In this document: positions 18,501 through 28,500 of the stretch, in pieces
Position numbering within the stretch: the first letter of the stretch is position 1
How the letters are laid out: each line of letters opens with the position of its first letter
NCBI GenBank assembly: GCA_964429135.1
Contig: CAYSAU010000003.1
Coordinates: forward strand, 161,605 to 225,604
Origin: CAZSDU01 sp964429135
GTDB lineage: Bacteria > Bacteroidota > Bacteroidia > Bacteroidales > FEN-979
Length of the DNA: 64,000 nt
Reading direction: 5' to 3'
The notes under the pieces: generated by a model
Databases searched by the model: none
Told to the model about the DNA's origin: nothing
What the model saw: only the letters and a program-made list of their open reading frames with translations
Made by a program: the position numbers and the translations under genes

Positions 18501-19390
18501 GTAAGGTCACGAAACAACTGATCTGATGAACTAAGGTATACCAGGATTTTGCTATCCGGGCGTGCTACACTTTCTATGGCATTCTGGATATCTTGCTCCC
18601 TGACTGCCCCTCCCTGGTCGCCAACTCCGTAATAACGATAATCCGCAAAAATTTTATACTTTCTGCCATTTTCCATCACCCGGTCAACCCAGTAACTGAT
18701 CGTATCCAGACGGGTTTCTATTTTTCCGGTATAATCTGTGGCATTTAACGCTGCCACAATGCTTTTTCCGTCTGGACCCACCCAATTCCCTACATTGAAT
18801 GGGATTCCAACGGCAGATCCCCATCCAAGCTTCTGGGTGGAAAATCCCAAGAGACCTGAATGGGAAAGAACAGAAGGCAGGTGAGCCTGAAAACCAAAAC
18901 AATCAGGAAGTAAAAAGTCGACACTCTCCTTGCCAAATTCAGCCCTGAAATAGGCATTCCCATATAGGACCTGGCGTATGATCGATTCGGGAGATGGGAT
19001 GTTGGCGTCACATTCATCCACGGAGGAACCACCAATATACCAACGATCCCGGCTGATATATTTTTTCAGCTTTTCAAATTTTACAGGATAGTATTCCTTC
19101 ATCATTTTATAACGACGGGCACCTGAAAACGTAAACACATAAGGTTTATATTTTTCGAAAAGGGCAAAATTTTCATCCAGGGTGTTCTTAAGAAAAACAT
19201 TGACAGTTTCCACATAATCCCACCGCCACTGGGTATCGAGATGGGCATAACCCACGGTATATAAAACCGGTCTGACCGTAAAATCGTACCTTGGGTTACT
19301 TTTCGGACTGTTTCCCTCTTGGGCATAAAGCGAGGCTTCTGCTATGAAAAAAGAGAATAAAAATACGGTATATACAATGAGTCGTTTCAT
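15539..19390 (-). CDS. Secreted glycoside hydrolase family 38 alpha-mannosidase
   Basis: A 1283-residue exo-acting alpha-mannosidase with a signal peptide (about 1-23, ending SLYAQ). The N-terminal catalytic domain has the GH38 zinc and active-site residues: HLDTQWRW (His 50, Asp 52), the nucleophile region PDCFGFQAH (Asp 163), and the zinc His in SQMHDILPGT (His 374). The middle-domain helices and a large beta-sandwich C-terminal region (about 430-900) follow; the last 350 residues look like added beta-rich, possibly carbohydrate-binding modules and make it longer than usual. It stands alone without SusCD or other glycosidases. It likely trims mannosides from host or algal glycans, but linkage is unknown. 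Confidence 0.92.
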   Translation of the reverse strand: MKRLIVYTVFLFSFFIAEASLYAQEGNSPKSNPRYDFTVRPVLYTVGYAHLDTQWRWDYVETVNVFLKNTLDENFALFEKYKPYVFTFSGARRYKMMKEYYPVKFEKLKKYISRDRWYIGGSSVDECDANIPSPESIIRQVLYGNAYFRAEFGKESVDFLLPDCFGFQAHLPSVLSHSGLLGFSTQKLGWGSAVGIPFNVGNWVGPDGKSIVAALNATDYTGKIETRLDTISYWVDRVMENGRKYKIFADYRYYGVGDQGGAVREQDIQNAIESVARPDSKILVYLSSSDQLFRDLTDEQKAWLPSFSGDLLLTEHSAGSLTSQAYMKRWNRKNEQLAMAAEPLAVMADWLGALEYPQSRLNQAWWLVLGSQMHDILPGTCIPKAYEYSWNDEILAMNQFAASIENSVGAVSRAMDTRTDGKCILVYNPLAITRKDLVEAEIRYPDGVPEKIKLMDPALKEIPVQILNRKKYSIRIIFLADMPSLGLACYQVLSSEKPLVNQTSLSSGPRFLENEFYKITINDKGDIASILDKKVGKEILSSPARLEFLKEHPAYWPAWNMDWADRQKPPFDFVQDQVNVILEENGPVRNCLKISRNARNSVFTQFISLSPGIERITIRNIVDWQSEGVSLKASFPLSVSNTMATYNLGLGTIERSNNNEKKYEVPSREWFDLTDKSGNYGVSILEDCKFGSDKPKDNTLRLTLLYTPTSNFYHDQSTQDWGRHEFTYGIYGHKGDWRAGLSEWQARRLNQPLMAFEVSSHPGLLGKRFSFAGLSTPAVDIRSLKKAENGDRVILRLQELLGKETGPVEITLTAKILDAFEVDGQERRIADAVVSAGKLIVNFEKFSIRSFSIRLEAPVKKMDPPISFPIALKYDQDVVSNDGNRKEGKFTPLDISLPAEQFPESLRVDGIHFLLGKSNDGCNNALVCKGQKVVLPKTGNFNRLYILASATTDTSGIFRVGSQKTNLRIRKMDGKIGQFDNRVWDKFQRIKNLEAGFIKRDEVAWFSTHVHHDSINAPYQYACLFKYAMDAGPASGYLQLPDNESIRIFAISLAENYYDQAIPVSALYDDFTGRSAMKLKLPKSYVTELMEPAAAYTFIRKKKLSDLPFRVSMKDYADMHMPNGVFARYYFSNADSNFRKFENGMSVTSTNDGMFDLLPGDSANDIWSESGEGRIFVDLAKEIEIDSIHLFSTLDIKRGACSFSLWAASGIKSPDPQGDPKAAGWSYMLTIPKPEIWGNGNAIYTILPLMGKNRSLRYLMWVSENSPHGPNYFREIDIFEKQE

Positions 19391-19446
19391 TATCCAGAGG
19401 ATTTAAAGAGTAAAAATAGGGAATAATTCTATTCTGAAAAAAACCT

Positions 19447-19454
19447 TACTTTTG
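19447..19454 (+). promoter_or_regulatory. -7 promoter element (TACTTTTG) for the TlpA-like pair
   Basis: TACTTTTG lies 28 bases upstream of ATG 19483, in the divergent gap between the mannosidase and the thioredoxin-like genes. No similar element was found on the other strand for the mannosidase. Confidence 0.55.
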
Positions 19455-19482
19455 TCTTATCAAACATGAAAAAGATCAGCTG

Positions 19483-20583
19483 ATGAAAAATTTAATTTTT
19501 ATTTTTCTTGTAGGTATCGTCTTTGCAGCCTGTGGAGTGCCCAAAGATCATTTTACTATCAAAGGGAATGTACAGGGAATAGATACCGGCATCATCATCC
19601 TGCAAAAGCTTGAAGATGGAAATTGGGTGAAACTGGATTCTGCAATACTTGATCAAGGAAATTTCATGTTTAAAGGAACAATCGGATCCCCTGAAATTTT
19701 TTACCTGAACATGTCTTCCCGGCAAGTATTTTTGCCTGTTTTCCTGGAAAATGCCCTGATTGAAATAAAGATCATTCCTGACGACCCTGAGAAAACGATT
19801 ATTACAGGCTCAGCTACGCAGGACATTTACCAGCATTACCTCGACCAGGCCAAAGATCTCAACACGAGAATGGAATCGGTTTATAAGGAATGGAAAATGG
19901 CCAAGGAAACAAAAGACAGTTTGAAAATGAAAATAGCTGATTCTATCTCAACAGAACTGGATAAGGAAATGAAAAAAAATCTGGTGACATTCGCCAAATC
20001 GAATTCAGGGTCAGTGGTTTCTCCTTTCCTGGTGATGCGCAATTCCTGGCAATTTGAACTCCCTGAATTGGAGGAGATGATGGCCAATTTCGACACCAGT
20101 CTCAGTGCTTCTACTTATATTCAAACCCTGAATAAACGTATTGAAGTGTTAAAAACCGTAGCCATCGGCCAGCTTGCACCTGACTTTACCATGCTTGACA
20201 GCCTCGGGCATCCGGTTTCACTTTCTTCATTGAAAGGAAATATTCTGTTGGTTGATTTTTGGGCAAGCTGGTGCGGTCCCTGCAGGGCAGAAAATCCAAA
20301 CGTGGTCAAAGCTTACCAGACTTATCATAAGAAGGGATTTGATATCCTCGGCGTGTCTTTCGATAAAGACCGGAAAAAATGGATCAACGCTACAAAAGAT
20401 GACAAGCTTTGCTGGACCCACGTTTCCGATCTTAAAGGCTGGGGAAATGCAGCTGGGAAGCTTTATGCCATAAACTCCATTCCGGCCAACGTATTGCTGG
20501 ATAAAGACCAGCGGATCATCGGACGTAATCTCAGGGGAAATGAACTGATGAAAAAACTCCAGGAAATTTTCATGAAAAAATAA
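19483..20583 (+). CDS. TlpA-like thiol-disulfide oxidoreductase lipoprotein with DUF4369 domain
   Basis: A 366-residue envelope protein. A lipoprotein signal ends in the lipobox FAACG (Cys about 17). The N-terminal domain (about 22-115) matches the DUF4369 beta-fold, a helical linker follows, and the C-terminal thioredoxin-fold domain (about 228-366) has the redox motif WCGPC (Cys 264 and 267) inside VDFWASWCGPC and the cis-Pro loop NSIPANVLLD. Proteins of this type reduce or oxidise thiols outside the cytoplasm, for example in cytochrome c maturation; the partner here is unknown. The next gene, 2 bases downstream, is a related protein. Confidence 0.9.
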   Translation: MKNLIFIFLVGIVFAACGVPKDHFTIKGNVQGIDTGIIILQKLEDGNWVKLDSAILDQGNFMFKGTIGSPEIFYLNMSSRQVFLPVFLENALIEIKIIPDDPEKTIITGSATQDIYQHYLDQAKDLNTRMESVYKEWKMAKETKDSLKMKIADSISTELDKEMKKNLVTFAKSNSGSVVSPFLVMRNSWQFELPELEEMMANFDTSLSASTYIQTLNKRIEVLKTVAIGQLAPDFTMLDSLGHPVSLSSLKGNILLVDFWASWCGPCRAENPNVVKAYQTYHKKGFDILGVSFDKDRKKWINATKDDKLCWTHVSDLKGWGNAAGKLYAINSIPANVLLDKDQRIIGRNLRGNELMKKLQEIFMKK

Positions 20584-20585
20584 AC

Positions 20586-21956
20586 ATGAAAAAAATTGCA
20601 CTTTTACTTTTGATATTGCTGCCCGGTGTTCTATCGGCACAGAACAATATCAGCGGATTGATTTCCGGATTAGCCCATAAACCGATTTTCTTGTTTAGTC
20701 ACTACGGCGAAAAAATCACGCCCATGGATTCTACCTACTCCGATACGCTGGGACGTTTTGCTTTTTCATTGGGTAAAAGTTACCTTCCAGGTATGTTCCG
20801 GATTCAATGGGGAACAGACGGGCTGATTGACCTGATCTGGAATCATGAAGACATCAGCTTCACCACAAATTTTCTTGCTCCCTCTGATAGCCTGCAGATT
20901 CAGACTTCACTGGAAAACAAAATTTATTACGATTATTCGCGAACCGACCGCATCACCCAGTCAAAACTTGAACTTCTTATGCCCTTGGTAGATTATTACC
21001 CGGTAAAAGATACATTTTATCATCTCGCTGCCATGGAAATGGAACACATACAGCAAGCACAGCAAAACACCCTTGATTCACTCGAAAAAATGTATCCCAA
21101 TACTTTAGCCATCAGGATTTTTAAGGCCTATCAAACACCATTTATTTCCTCCGGAATGAGCAAGGATGAAAGGCTTAGTTTCCTGAGGCAACATTACTTC
21201 GACAGAATGGATTTTACCGATACCAGTCTGCTGAGAACCACGGTGTTTCCAAACAAAGCCATTTCGTATCTTTCCCTGTACAGCAATAACCGGTTGTCGC
21301 AGAAGCAATTGGAAATGGAGTTTATCAAAGCCGTGACCATCATGCTCAGTGCCACTTCGGTCAATACTGAAGTCTATAAGTTCTTCCTGGATTACCTGGT
21401 CGGTGGTTTCGATAAATACCATTTCGATGAAGTCATCACATACATTGCGGAGAATTTCCAGGATCCATACTCCTGTGAGGATCAGAAACGAAAAAGTTCC
21501 CTCCAGAAAAAACTGGAAAATTTCAAAAAAATAGCCATCGGGAAACAGGCTCCGGAGTTCAGCCTTCCGGATACGAAAGGGAATCAGATCCCGCTTTCTG
21601 CCCTAACTGCTGAATACACCTTAATTGTTTTCTATTCCATTGATTGTCAGCATTGCCGTGACATGATGCCACGACTAAAAACCCTTTATGATAATCAAAG
21701 ACCAAGGAAGTTTGAAATACTGGCCATATCGTTAGATACCAATCGGACAGCCTGGCTGGACTTTATTCAAACAGGGAAATATAACTGGATCAATATCAGC
21801 GATCTGATGGGTTTCTCAGGTCCCGTTGCTGACCTATATAACATCTATGCCACACCCAGTATTTTTTTGCTTGACCGTGATAAAAAAATCATCGCCAAGC
21901 CTATCAGTTTCCGTGACCTTGATCAGGTACTAAGGGAAAACAAGCTAATTCACTGA
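20586..21956 (+). CDS. Secreted thioredoxin-like protein with CQHC motif
   Basis: A 456-residue paralogue-type neighbour of the preceding gene. It has an ordinary signal peptide (about 1-20, ending LSAQ), an N-terminal DUF4369-like beta domain (about 22-105), a long helical middle region resembling DUF5106 (about 110-310), and a C-terminal thioredoxin-fold domain (about 317-456) with the active-site motif DCQHC (Cys 354 and 357) and the loop YATPSIFLLD with its cis-Pro. CQHC replaces the common CGPC, which usually changes redox potential. Likely translated with the gene before it, since only 2 bases separate them. Role in envelope thiol chemistry is inferred. Confidence 0.88.
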   Translation: MKKIALLLLILLPGVLSAQNNISGLISGLAHKPIFLFSHYGEKITPMDSTYSDTLGRFAFSLGKSYLPGMFRIQWGTDGLIDLIWNHEDISFTTNFLAPSDSLQIQTSLENKIYYDYSRTDRITQSKLELLMPLVDYYPVKDTFYHLAAMEMEHIQQAQQNTLDSLEKMYPNTLAIRIFKAYQTPFISSGMSKDERLSFLRQHYFDRMDFTDTSLLRTTVFPNKAISYLSLYSNNRLSQKQLEMEFIKAVTIMLSATSVNTEVYKFFLDYLVGGFDKYHFDEVITYIAENFQDPYSCEDQKRKSSLQKKLENFKKIAIGKQAPEFSLPDTKGNQIPLSALTAEYTLIVFYSIDCQHCRDMMPRLKTLYDNQRPRKFEILAISLDTNRTAWLDFIQTGKYNWINISDLMGFSGPVADLYNIYATPSIFLLDRDKKIIAKPISFRDLDQVLRENKLIH

Positions 21957-21970
21957 TTTCTCTTTTTTTT

Positions 21971-21978
21971 TAACTTTG
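21971..21978 (+). promoter_or_regulatory. -7 promoter element (TAACTTTG) for ruvA-sprA
   Basis: TAACTTTG ends 22 bases before the ruvA ATG at 22001. An AGGAG ribosome-binding site at 21990-21994 lies in between, one of the few clear Shine-Dalgarno sequences in the window. Confidence 0.65.
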
Positions 21979-22000
21979 CACTTTTTTTCAGGAGAATATT

Positions 22001-22582
22001 ATGTATGATTTCATTCAAGGAAAACTTGTAGAAAAGAATCCGGCCTTTGCCGTGGTTGAAACCGGCGGAATTGGTTACCTGCTAAACATTTCCATACACA
22101 CTTATGCTCAACTAAAAGAAGAAACATGCAAGCTTTTTGTCCACCTGGTGGTCAGGGAAGACGACATGCAATTGTTTGGTTTTGCCGGGCAGGAAGAACG
22201 TGAATTGTTCCGTCAATTGATCAGTGTTTCAGGTGTCGGTGTCAATACAGCAAGAATCATACTCTCCTCATTGTCGCCCCAGGAAGTTTACGAAGCCATT
22301 GCCCGAGGCGATGCGCCCGTGCTGCAGCGGGTCAAGGGAATCGGCGGGAAAACTGCCCAGCGGATCATCATCGACCTTAAAGACAAGGTGTCAAAAGGCA
22401 CGGTTTCCCATGAAAATTTGGGCTTCCCGCACAATACAAGACAGGATGAAGCGTTATCAGGATTGATCATTCTGGGCTTCCCGAAGATGATTGCTGAAAA
22501 AGCGTTGAACAAAGTCATCATCAGGGAAGGATCAGGTTTAACGGTGGAAGAACTGATCAAGCATGCATTAAAAATTTTGTGA
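22001..22582 (+). CDS. ruvA: Holliday junction branch migration protein RuvA
   Basis: A 193-residue DNA-binding subunit that tetramerises on Holliday junctions and recruits the RuvB motor (encoded at 53.6 kb in this window). The N-terminal OB fold spans about 1-62; two helix-hairpin-helix motifs follow, LISVSGVGVNTARIIL (about 73-88) and LQRVKGIGGKTAQRII (about 108-123), and a C-terminal UBA-like domain III (about 145-193) that contacts RuvB. The start is fixed by an AGGAG site. It overlaps the sprA start by 4 bases; ruvA next to sprA is a linkage I know from other Bacteroidota. Confidence 0.97.
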   Translation: MYDFIQGKLVEKNPAFAVVETGGIGYLLNISIHTYAQLKEETCKLFVHLVVREDDMQLFGFAGQEERELFRQLISVSGVGVNTARIILSSLSPQEVYEAIARGDAPVLQRVKGIGGKTAQRIIIDLKDKVSKGTVSHENLGFPHNTRQDEALSGLIILGFPKMIAEKALNKVIIREGSGLTVEELIKHALKIL

Positions 22583-25500
22583 AGAAACTGTTTTCTGTGA
22601 GGAAATTTACTGCATTTGTATCCTGTCATTTCGTTTGCCTGATCCTCCTTTTTGTCCTACATATTTCCTGGACATTCGGGGGAGTTGTCGGCAATTACAG
22701 ACATGATTCACCTCTCTCTGCTCCTCCCGACACCCTCAGGGGAGACACTATCCGCTTGCGGTATCCGTTTACCGAAGAAAATGTTTTTCCGGGCTCAGGC
22801 CAGGAGAACAAAATTTATCTGAAAAACCCTTCCAATCTTAACACCACGGTTGAATATGATCCCGTCACACGTCAATACTATTATACCTATAAAATCGGGG
22901 ATATTACCTATCGCCTTCCGACCACCCTGACCTATGAAGAATACCAGGATATGGATTTACAATCCATGATCAGCAATTACTGGAAGGAAAGAGCGGAAGT
23001 GGCCAGCATGGACAACGCAAGAGGCCTTATCCCCAAGATCGTGATTCCGGGTAAGGTGTTTGAGACCATCTTCGGCAACAACACGGTAGATATCCGACCT
23101 CAGGGATCCGCTGAGATCAATTTCGGCATCATCTCCAACCGCAGGGATGATCCGATGCTGAATACAAGACAGCGCCGCCAAACCAATTTCGATTTTGATG
23201 AAAAGATCCAGATGAATGTGATCGCCAAGATCGGAGATAAAATAGAATTCAAGGTTAACTATAACACGGAAGCCACTTTTGATTTCGAAAATAAACTCAA
23301 ACTGAAATACGAAGGCAAGGAAGATGATATTATCCAATTGATAGAAGCCGGCGATGTCAACCTTCCCCTTTCCTCGACCCTCATCCGTGGCACCGAAAGT
23401 TTGTTCGGCATTAAAACCAAGCTGAGATTTGGACGCACAACGGTGACGGCCATCTATTCCCAGCAAAAAAGCGAAACGAAGAACATCACGGTACAGGGTA
23501 ATGCACAGACCACCCGTTTCAAGATCCGAGCAGATGAATATGAGGAAAACAAACATTTTTTCATTTCTCAATATTTTCGTGAACACTACAAGGAAGCCCT
23601 TCAGAAATTACCCATTGTTAATTCCAGCGTGAATATTCTTAAGGTGGAAGTCTGGGTAACCAATATCGGCGCTGCGATCACCGAGAACAGAAATATCGTG
23701 GCGTTTATGGATCTGGGGGAAAACTCTCCTTATAATTCCCGGCTTTTTACCGGTTATCCGGGCAGGTACCTGCCCAACAATAATTCCAACAACCTTTTTC
23801 AGGTTATCATGCCCAATCCGGCCGATACGGCTAAAGTCAGAAATATCAATAAGGTTACCGACTACTTAAAGGGACCTCCCTTCTTTTTGGTTTCCGGAAT
23901 GGATTTCGAAAAAATTGAAAGCGCCCGCAAACTTTTGCCTTCCGAGTATAGTTTTAACCCGAAACTGGGGTTTATTTCCTTAAATACGGGATTGAATTCC
24001 GATCAGACCCTTGCCATTGCATATCAATACCAGGTGGTCGGCGACACGGTGATTTATCAGGTGGGAGAATTTTCCGACCAGGGCATCAACTCCCCCCAGG
24101 GTTTAATTGTTAAACTTCTGAAATCCACTTCGCTGAACACGAAAATCCCGACCTGGAAGTTGATGATGAAAAATGTTTATCCCCTGGGAGCGTATCAGCT
24201 TCAGTCGAACGATTTTACTTTGAATATCCTTTATTCCGGAAACGCTAACGGAGTCCCCACCGCCTATCTCACTGAAGGAAGGATTAAAGGAGTTCCCCTG
24301 CTGAGGGTACTTAGTCTCGACAACCTTAACCAGCAGTTCAATCCACCTCCTGACGGGATGTTCGATTTCATTGATAATGCAGCCACCCTGGGAGGGACCA
24401 TTCAGTCTTCCAACGGACGTGTATTTTTTCCGGTGCTTGAACCTTTTGGGCAGGATTTAAGGGACTCCATTCAGGATCCCGAACTGGCAGATAAATATTG
24501 CTTTGATTCTCTTTATACCATGACCAAGACCATGGCCAGGCAATATCCGGATAAAAACAAATTCCTGTTGGAAGGGTTTTATAAAGCCTCAGCAGGGGCA
24601 GAAATATCCCTGAATGCCCTCAATGTTCCTGCCGGATCGGTTCATGTTACTGCCGGGGGAGTGGAATTACAGGAAAATGTTCATTATACCGTTGATTATA
24701 CCCTCGGCAGAGTAAGAATTATCAATGAGGGAATTTTAAACTCGGGAACTCCGATCAACATCTCTCTTGAAAGCAATGAGATGTTTAACATCCAGACCAA
24801 AAGGCTGATGGGTGCCCATATTGATTATAAGATCAACAAGGATTTCAACATCGGGGCCACGATTTTGAATTTAAACGAAAGGCCCTTGACCCAGAAAGTC
24901 AATTACGGGGATGAACCCATGTCAAACACTATTTGGGGAATGACCCTTTCCTACCGCACCCAATCACGCTTGCTGACCCGCTGGATAGACGCCCTCCCCT
25001 TGATCAGTACCAAAGCCGTTTCCAATATCTCGGTGGATGCTGAATTTGCTCATTTTATTCCTGGGCATTCCAAAGCCATCGGTAAAACAGGAACGACCTA
25101 TATCGACGATTTTGAAGGAGCAAAATCAACCATTGATCTTAAAAATATCGGAACATGGTTCATGGCCAGCACACCTCAGGGACAGAATGCTTATGGTTTG
25201 TTCCCGGAAGGTGCTGCCGGAACCGGACTGTCGTATGGTTATAACCGGGCCAAACTAGCCTGGTATATCATTGATCCTTTATTTTACGATAAAAACACCA
25301 GCCTGGTGCCACCCAATGTTACTCCCAGAGAGCTTTCTAATCAGTATGTACGTCAGATTTGGGAGACAGAAGTTTTTCCCAATAAACAACCCCTCAATGG
25401 TGTCCCTGTGAATCTCGCTGTTCTCAACATGGCCTATTATCCCTCAGAACGGGGACCCTACAACTATGATGTCACCCCCTCCAGTTTTTCACGCGGTCTC

Positions 25501-28500
25501 AATGAAGACGGAACCCTTGCCCATCCGGAGACACGTTGGGGCGGAATCATGCGGAAGATTGAAACTACTGATTTTGACGCCACGAATATTCAGTATCTCG
25601 AATTCTGGATGATGGATCCATTCGTTTATGATTCCACCAATTCAGGGGAATTATATTTCAACCTCGGAGATATTTCTGAGGATATTCTCAGGGACGGGAG
25701 GAAAAGTTACGAAAACGGACTACCGACTTCCGCCTTGGTCACCAATGTGGATACAACCATATGGGGTCGTGTTCCCACGCTTCAGGCGCTGGTAGATGCC
25801 TTTGATAATGATCCGGCATCCCGTCCCTATCAGGATGTTGGATATGACGGCTTAAGGAATGTGGATGAATTGTCGTTTTTCGACACTACATATATGAATA
25901 AGATCCGAAATGCTTTCGGGGAGGGATCAGTCGCCTACCAAAATGCATCTAAAGACCCTTCATCTGATGATTTTCACTATTTCCGGGGAACAGATTATGA
26001 TAATACACCTGAATTCAGTAGTGTTCTGGAAAGGTATAAAAAATACAACGGACCTGAAGGAAATTCACCCTCTTCCGAGCAATCGCCTGAAACTTATCAA
26101 ACCATAGCCACGACTTTACCTAATATTGAAGACATTAACAAGGACAACACCCTGAGTGAAACAGAGCGTTATTACCAATATGTGGTTCAGCTCAACCGTG
26201 ATCAGATGAAACCGGGTATGAATTATATCACTAATGTTTACCGGGCTACTGATATTCCTTTGGCAGATGGCACACGAGGAGCTGTAAATTGGTACCAGTT
26301 CAAAATTCCTATCCGTACGCCGGATAAGGTAGTGGGAAGCATCAACGATTTTACATCTATTCGTTTCATGCGGATGTTTTTCAAAAACTTCGAACGTCCA
26401 ATAGTATGTCGTTTTGCCACTCTGGAGCTGACCCGAGGAGAATGGAGAAAATACAATTACAGCCTGCTCACTCCAGGTGAATATATTCCTGATGATTATC
26501 AAAACCAGACTTCCTTTGATATGGCTACGGTAAGTATTGAGGAAAACGGAAGTAAAGAGCCCATTCCTTATGTCATGCCTCCGGGGATACAACGAGAAAC
26601 CAATTGGGGTTCGATCAATATGCAGCAATTGAATGAGCAATCCATGGTGCTCAAGACCTGCAACCTTGTGGATGGGGACGCACGGGCTACTTATAAAACC
26701 ACTGAATTTGACTTCCGGCAGTTCAAACGGCTGAAGATGTTTGTCCATGCCGAACAATCCTTGAGAAGCCAGAATCTGAAATATGGAGATTTGACGATTT
26801 TCATGCGTCTAGGATCTGATTTCACGGAAAATTTCTATGAATATGAAATTCCTTTATCCTTTACCCCCTGGGGTACCAAATCGGATAACCCTGAAGCCAT
26901 CTGGCCGGAATCCAATGCCTTCGATATTTCCCTAGACCGTCTCGTTGAGGTAAAATACAACCGTTATGTAGCCATGCGTCAGCCCGGATCCACGCTTTCC
27001 GAATCCTTACCTTACGCGGAATATGACGGTAAAAACCGGATTACCGTCGTTGGATCCCCCACCATCAGCGATGTCAAGGCCATCATGATCGGAATACGAA
27101 ACCCCAAGAAAAGTGCCCAGAGCCAGGATGATGACGGGCAATCAAAATGTGCCGAAATCTGGGTCGATGAACTGAGGCTTTCTGATTTTAACAAACAGGG
27201 AGGGTGGGCCGCGACAGCAAGGATTGCCGCTGATCTGGCCGACCTCGGCCGAGTCCAGTTATCGGGAAGTTACTATAGCGCGGGTTTCGGAACCCTTGAA
27301 CAAAAACAAACCCAACGGTTGATGGAGTCTGTCACGAATGTTGGCGTGGATCTTGATCTTGAATTGGGAAAATTCTTCCCCGAAAAAGCGGGAGTTAAAA
27401 TTCCCGTACATTTCGATTATTCACTGGTCAAAAACACTCCGAAATATGATCCCTTGAATCCCGATATCTACCTGAGTGATGTATTGGATTCGTACGACAC
27501 TAAAGCCCAGCGCGATTCCATCAAAGGGATCACGGAATCTTATACCCAGCGAAAAAATTTCAACCTGATGAATGTCAGGAAAGAACGCACCAGTGATAAA
27601 AAACCTCAGATATACGACCTTGAGAATTTTAACATCAGTTACTCCTATTCTGAAATTTTCCACCGTGATGTTGATGTGGAATATGACCTTCAGAAACGCT
27701 ATACCGGTGCTCTTGGTTATAATTTCACCGTAAAACCCAAAAACGTCACTCCTTTTGCAAAATCAAAATTACTTTCTAAATCCAAGGCTTTTGCCCTGAT
27801 CAAAGATTTTAACTTCTATTACCTGCCCCGGGCCTTTACCTTCCGTACAAACATGAACCGGGAATTCAACCAGAGGAAATTCCGGAATAAAAGCACAGGT
27901 ATTGTTCCCATGGAAACTTTTTATTTTAAACGTTGGGATTGGTCACGATTGTACGATCTCAAATATGATTTTTCAAAGTCACTGAAAGTCAGTTTAAATG
28001 CCAATGCCAATGCATTTATTAACGAACCCCCGGGACAAATCGACCGCTCTAACCGCAGCCAGGTCTGGGATGAGATCTTTTCTTTCGGAACCATGTCGAA
28101 CTATACCCAGCAATTTAATGTCACCTGGGATATCCCCGTGGCAAAAATCCCCATGCTTGATTTTATCACCCTCACAGCAGGTTACCAGGCAAACTTCCGG
28201 TGGAATGCCAGCCCGATCTCCATTCAATCACAGTTCGCCAATACCATTGAAAATTCGAGCAACAAAATACTCAACGGCGGATTGAATCTGGTTACCCTTT
28301 ATAATAAAGTTCCCTATCTGAAGAAGATCAATACCAGTAGTCAGGCCGCCAATATCAGGGGAAACCAACCTGCTTCACCAAAAAACACACCTCAGGTCAA
28401 GGATCCGAAAAACAAACAGGACAGTCTGAAAGATAAAAAACCAAGAGTCAATATCGGTAAGATTTTACTGGATGGGACCCTGCGTTTTTTAATGGGCATA

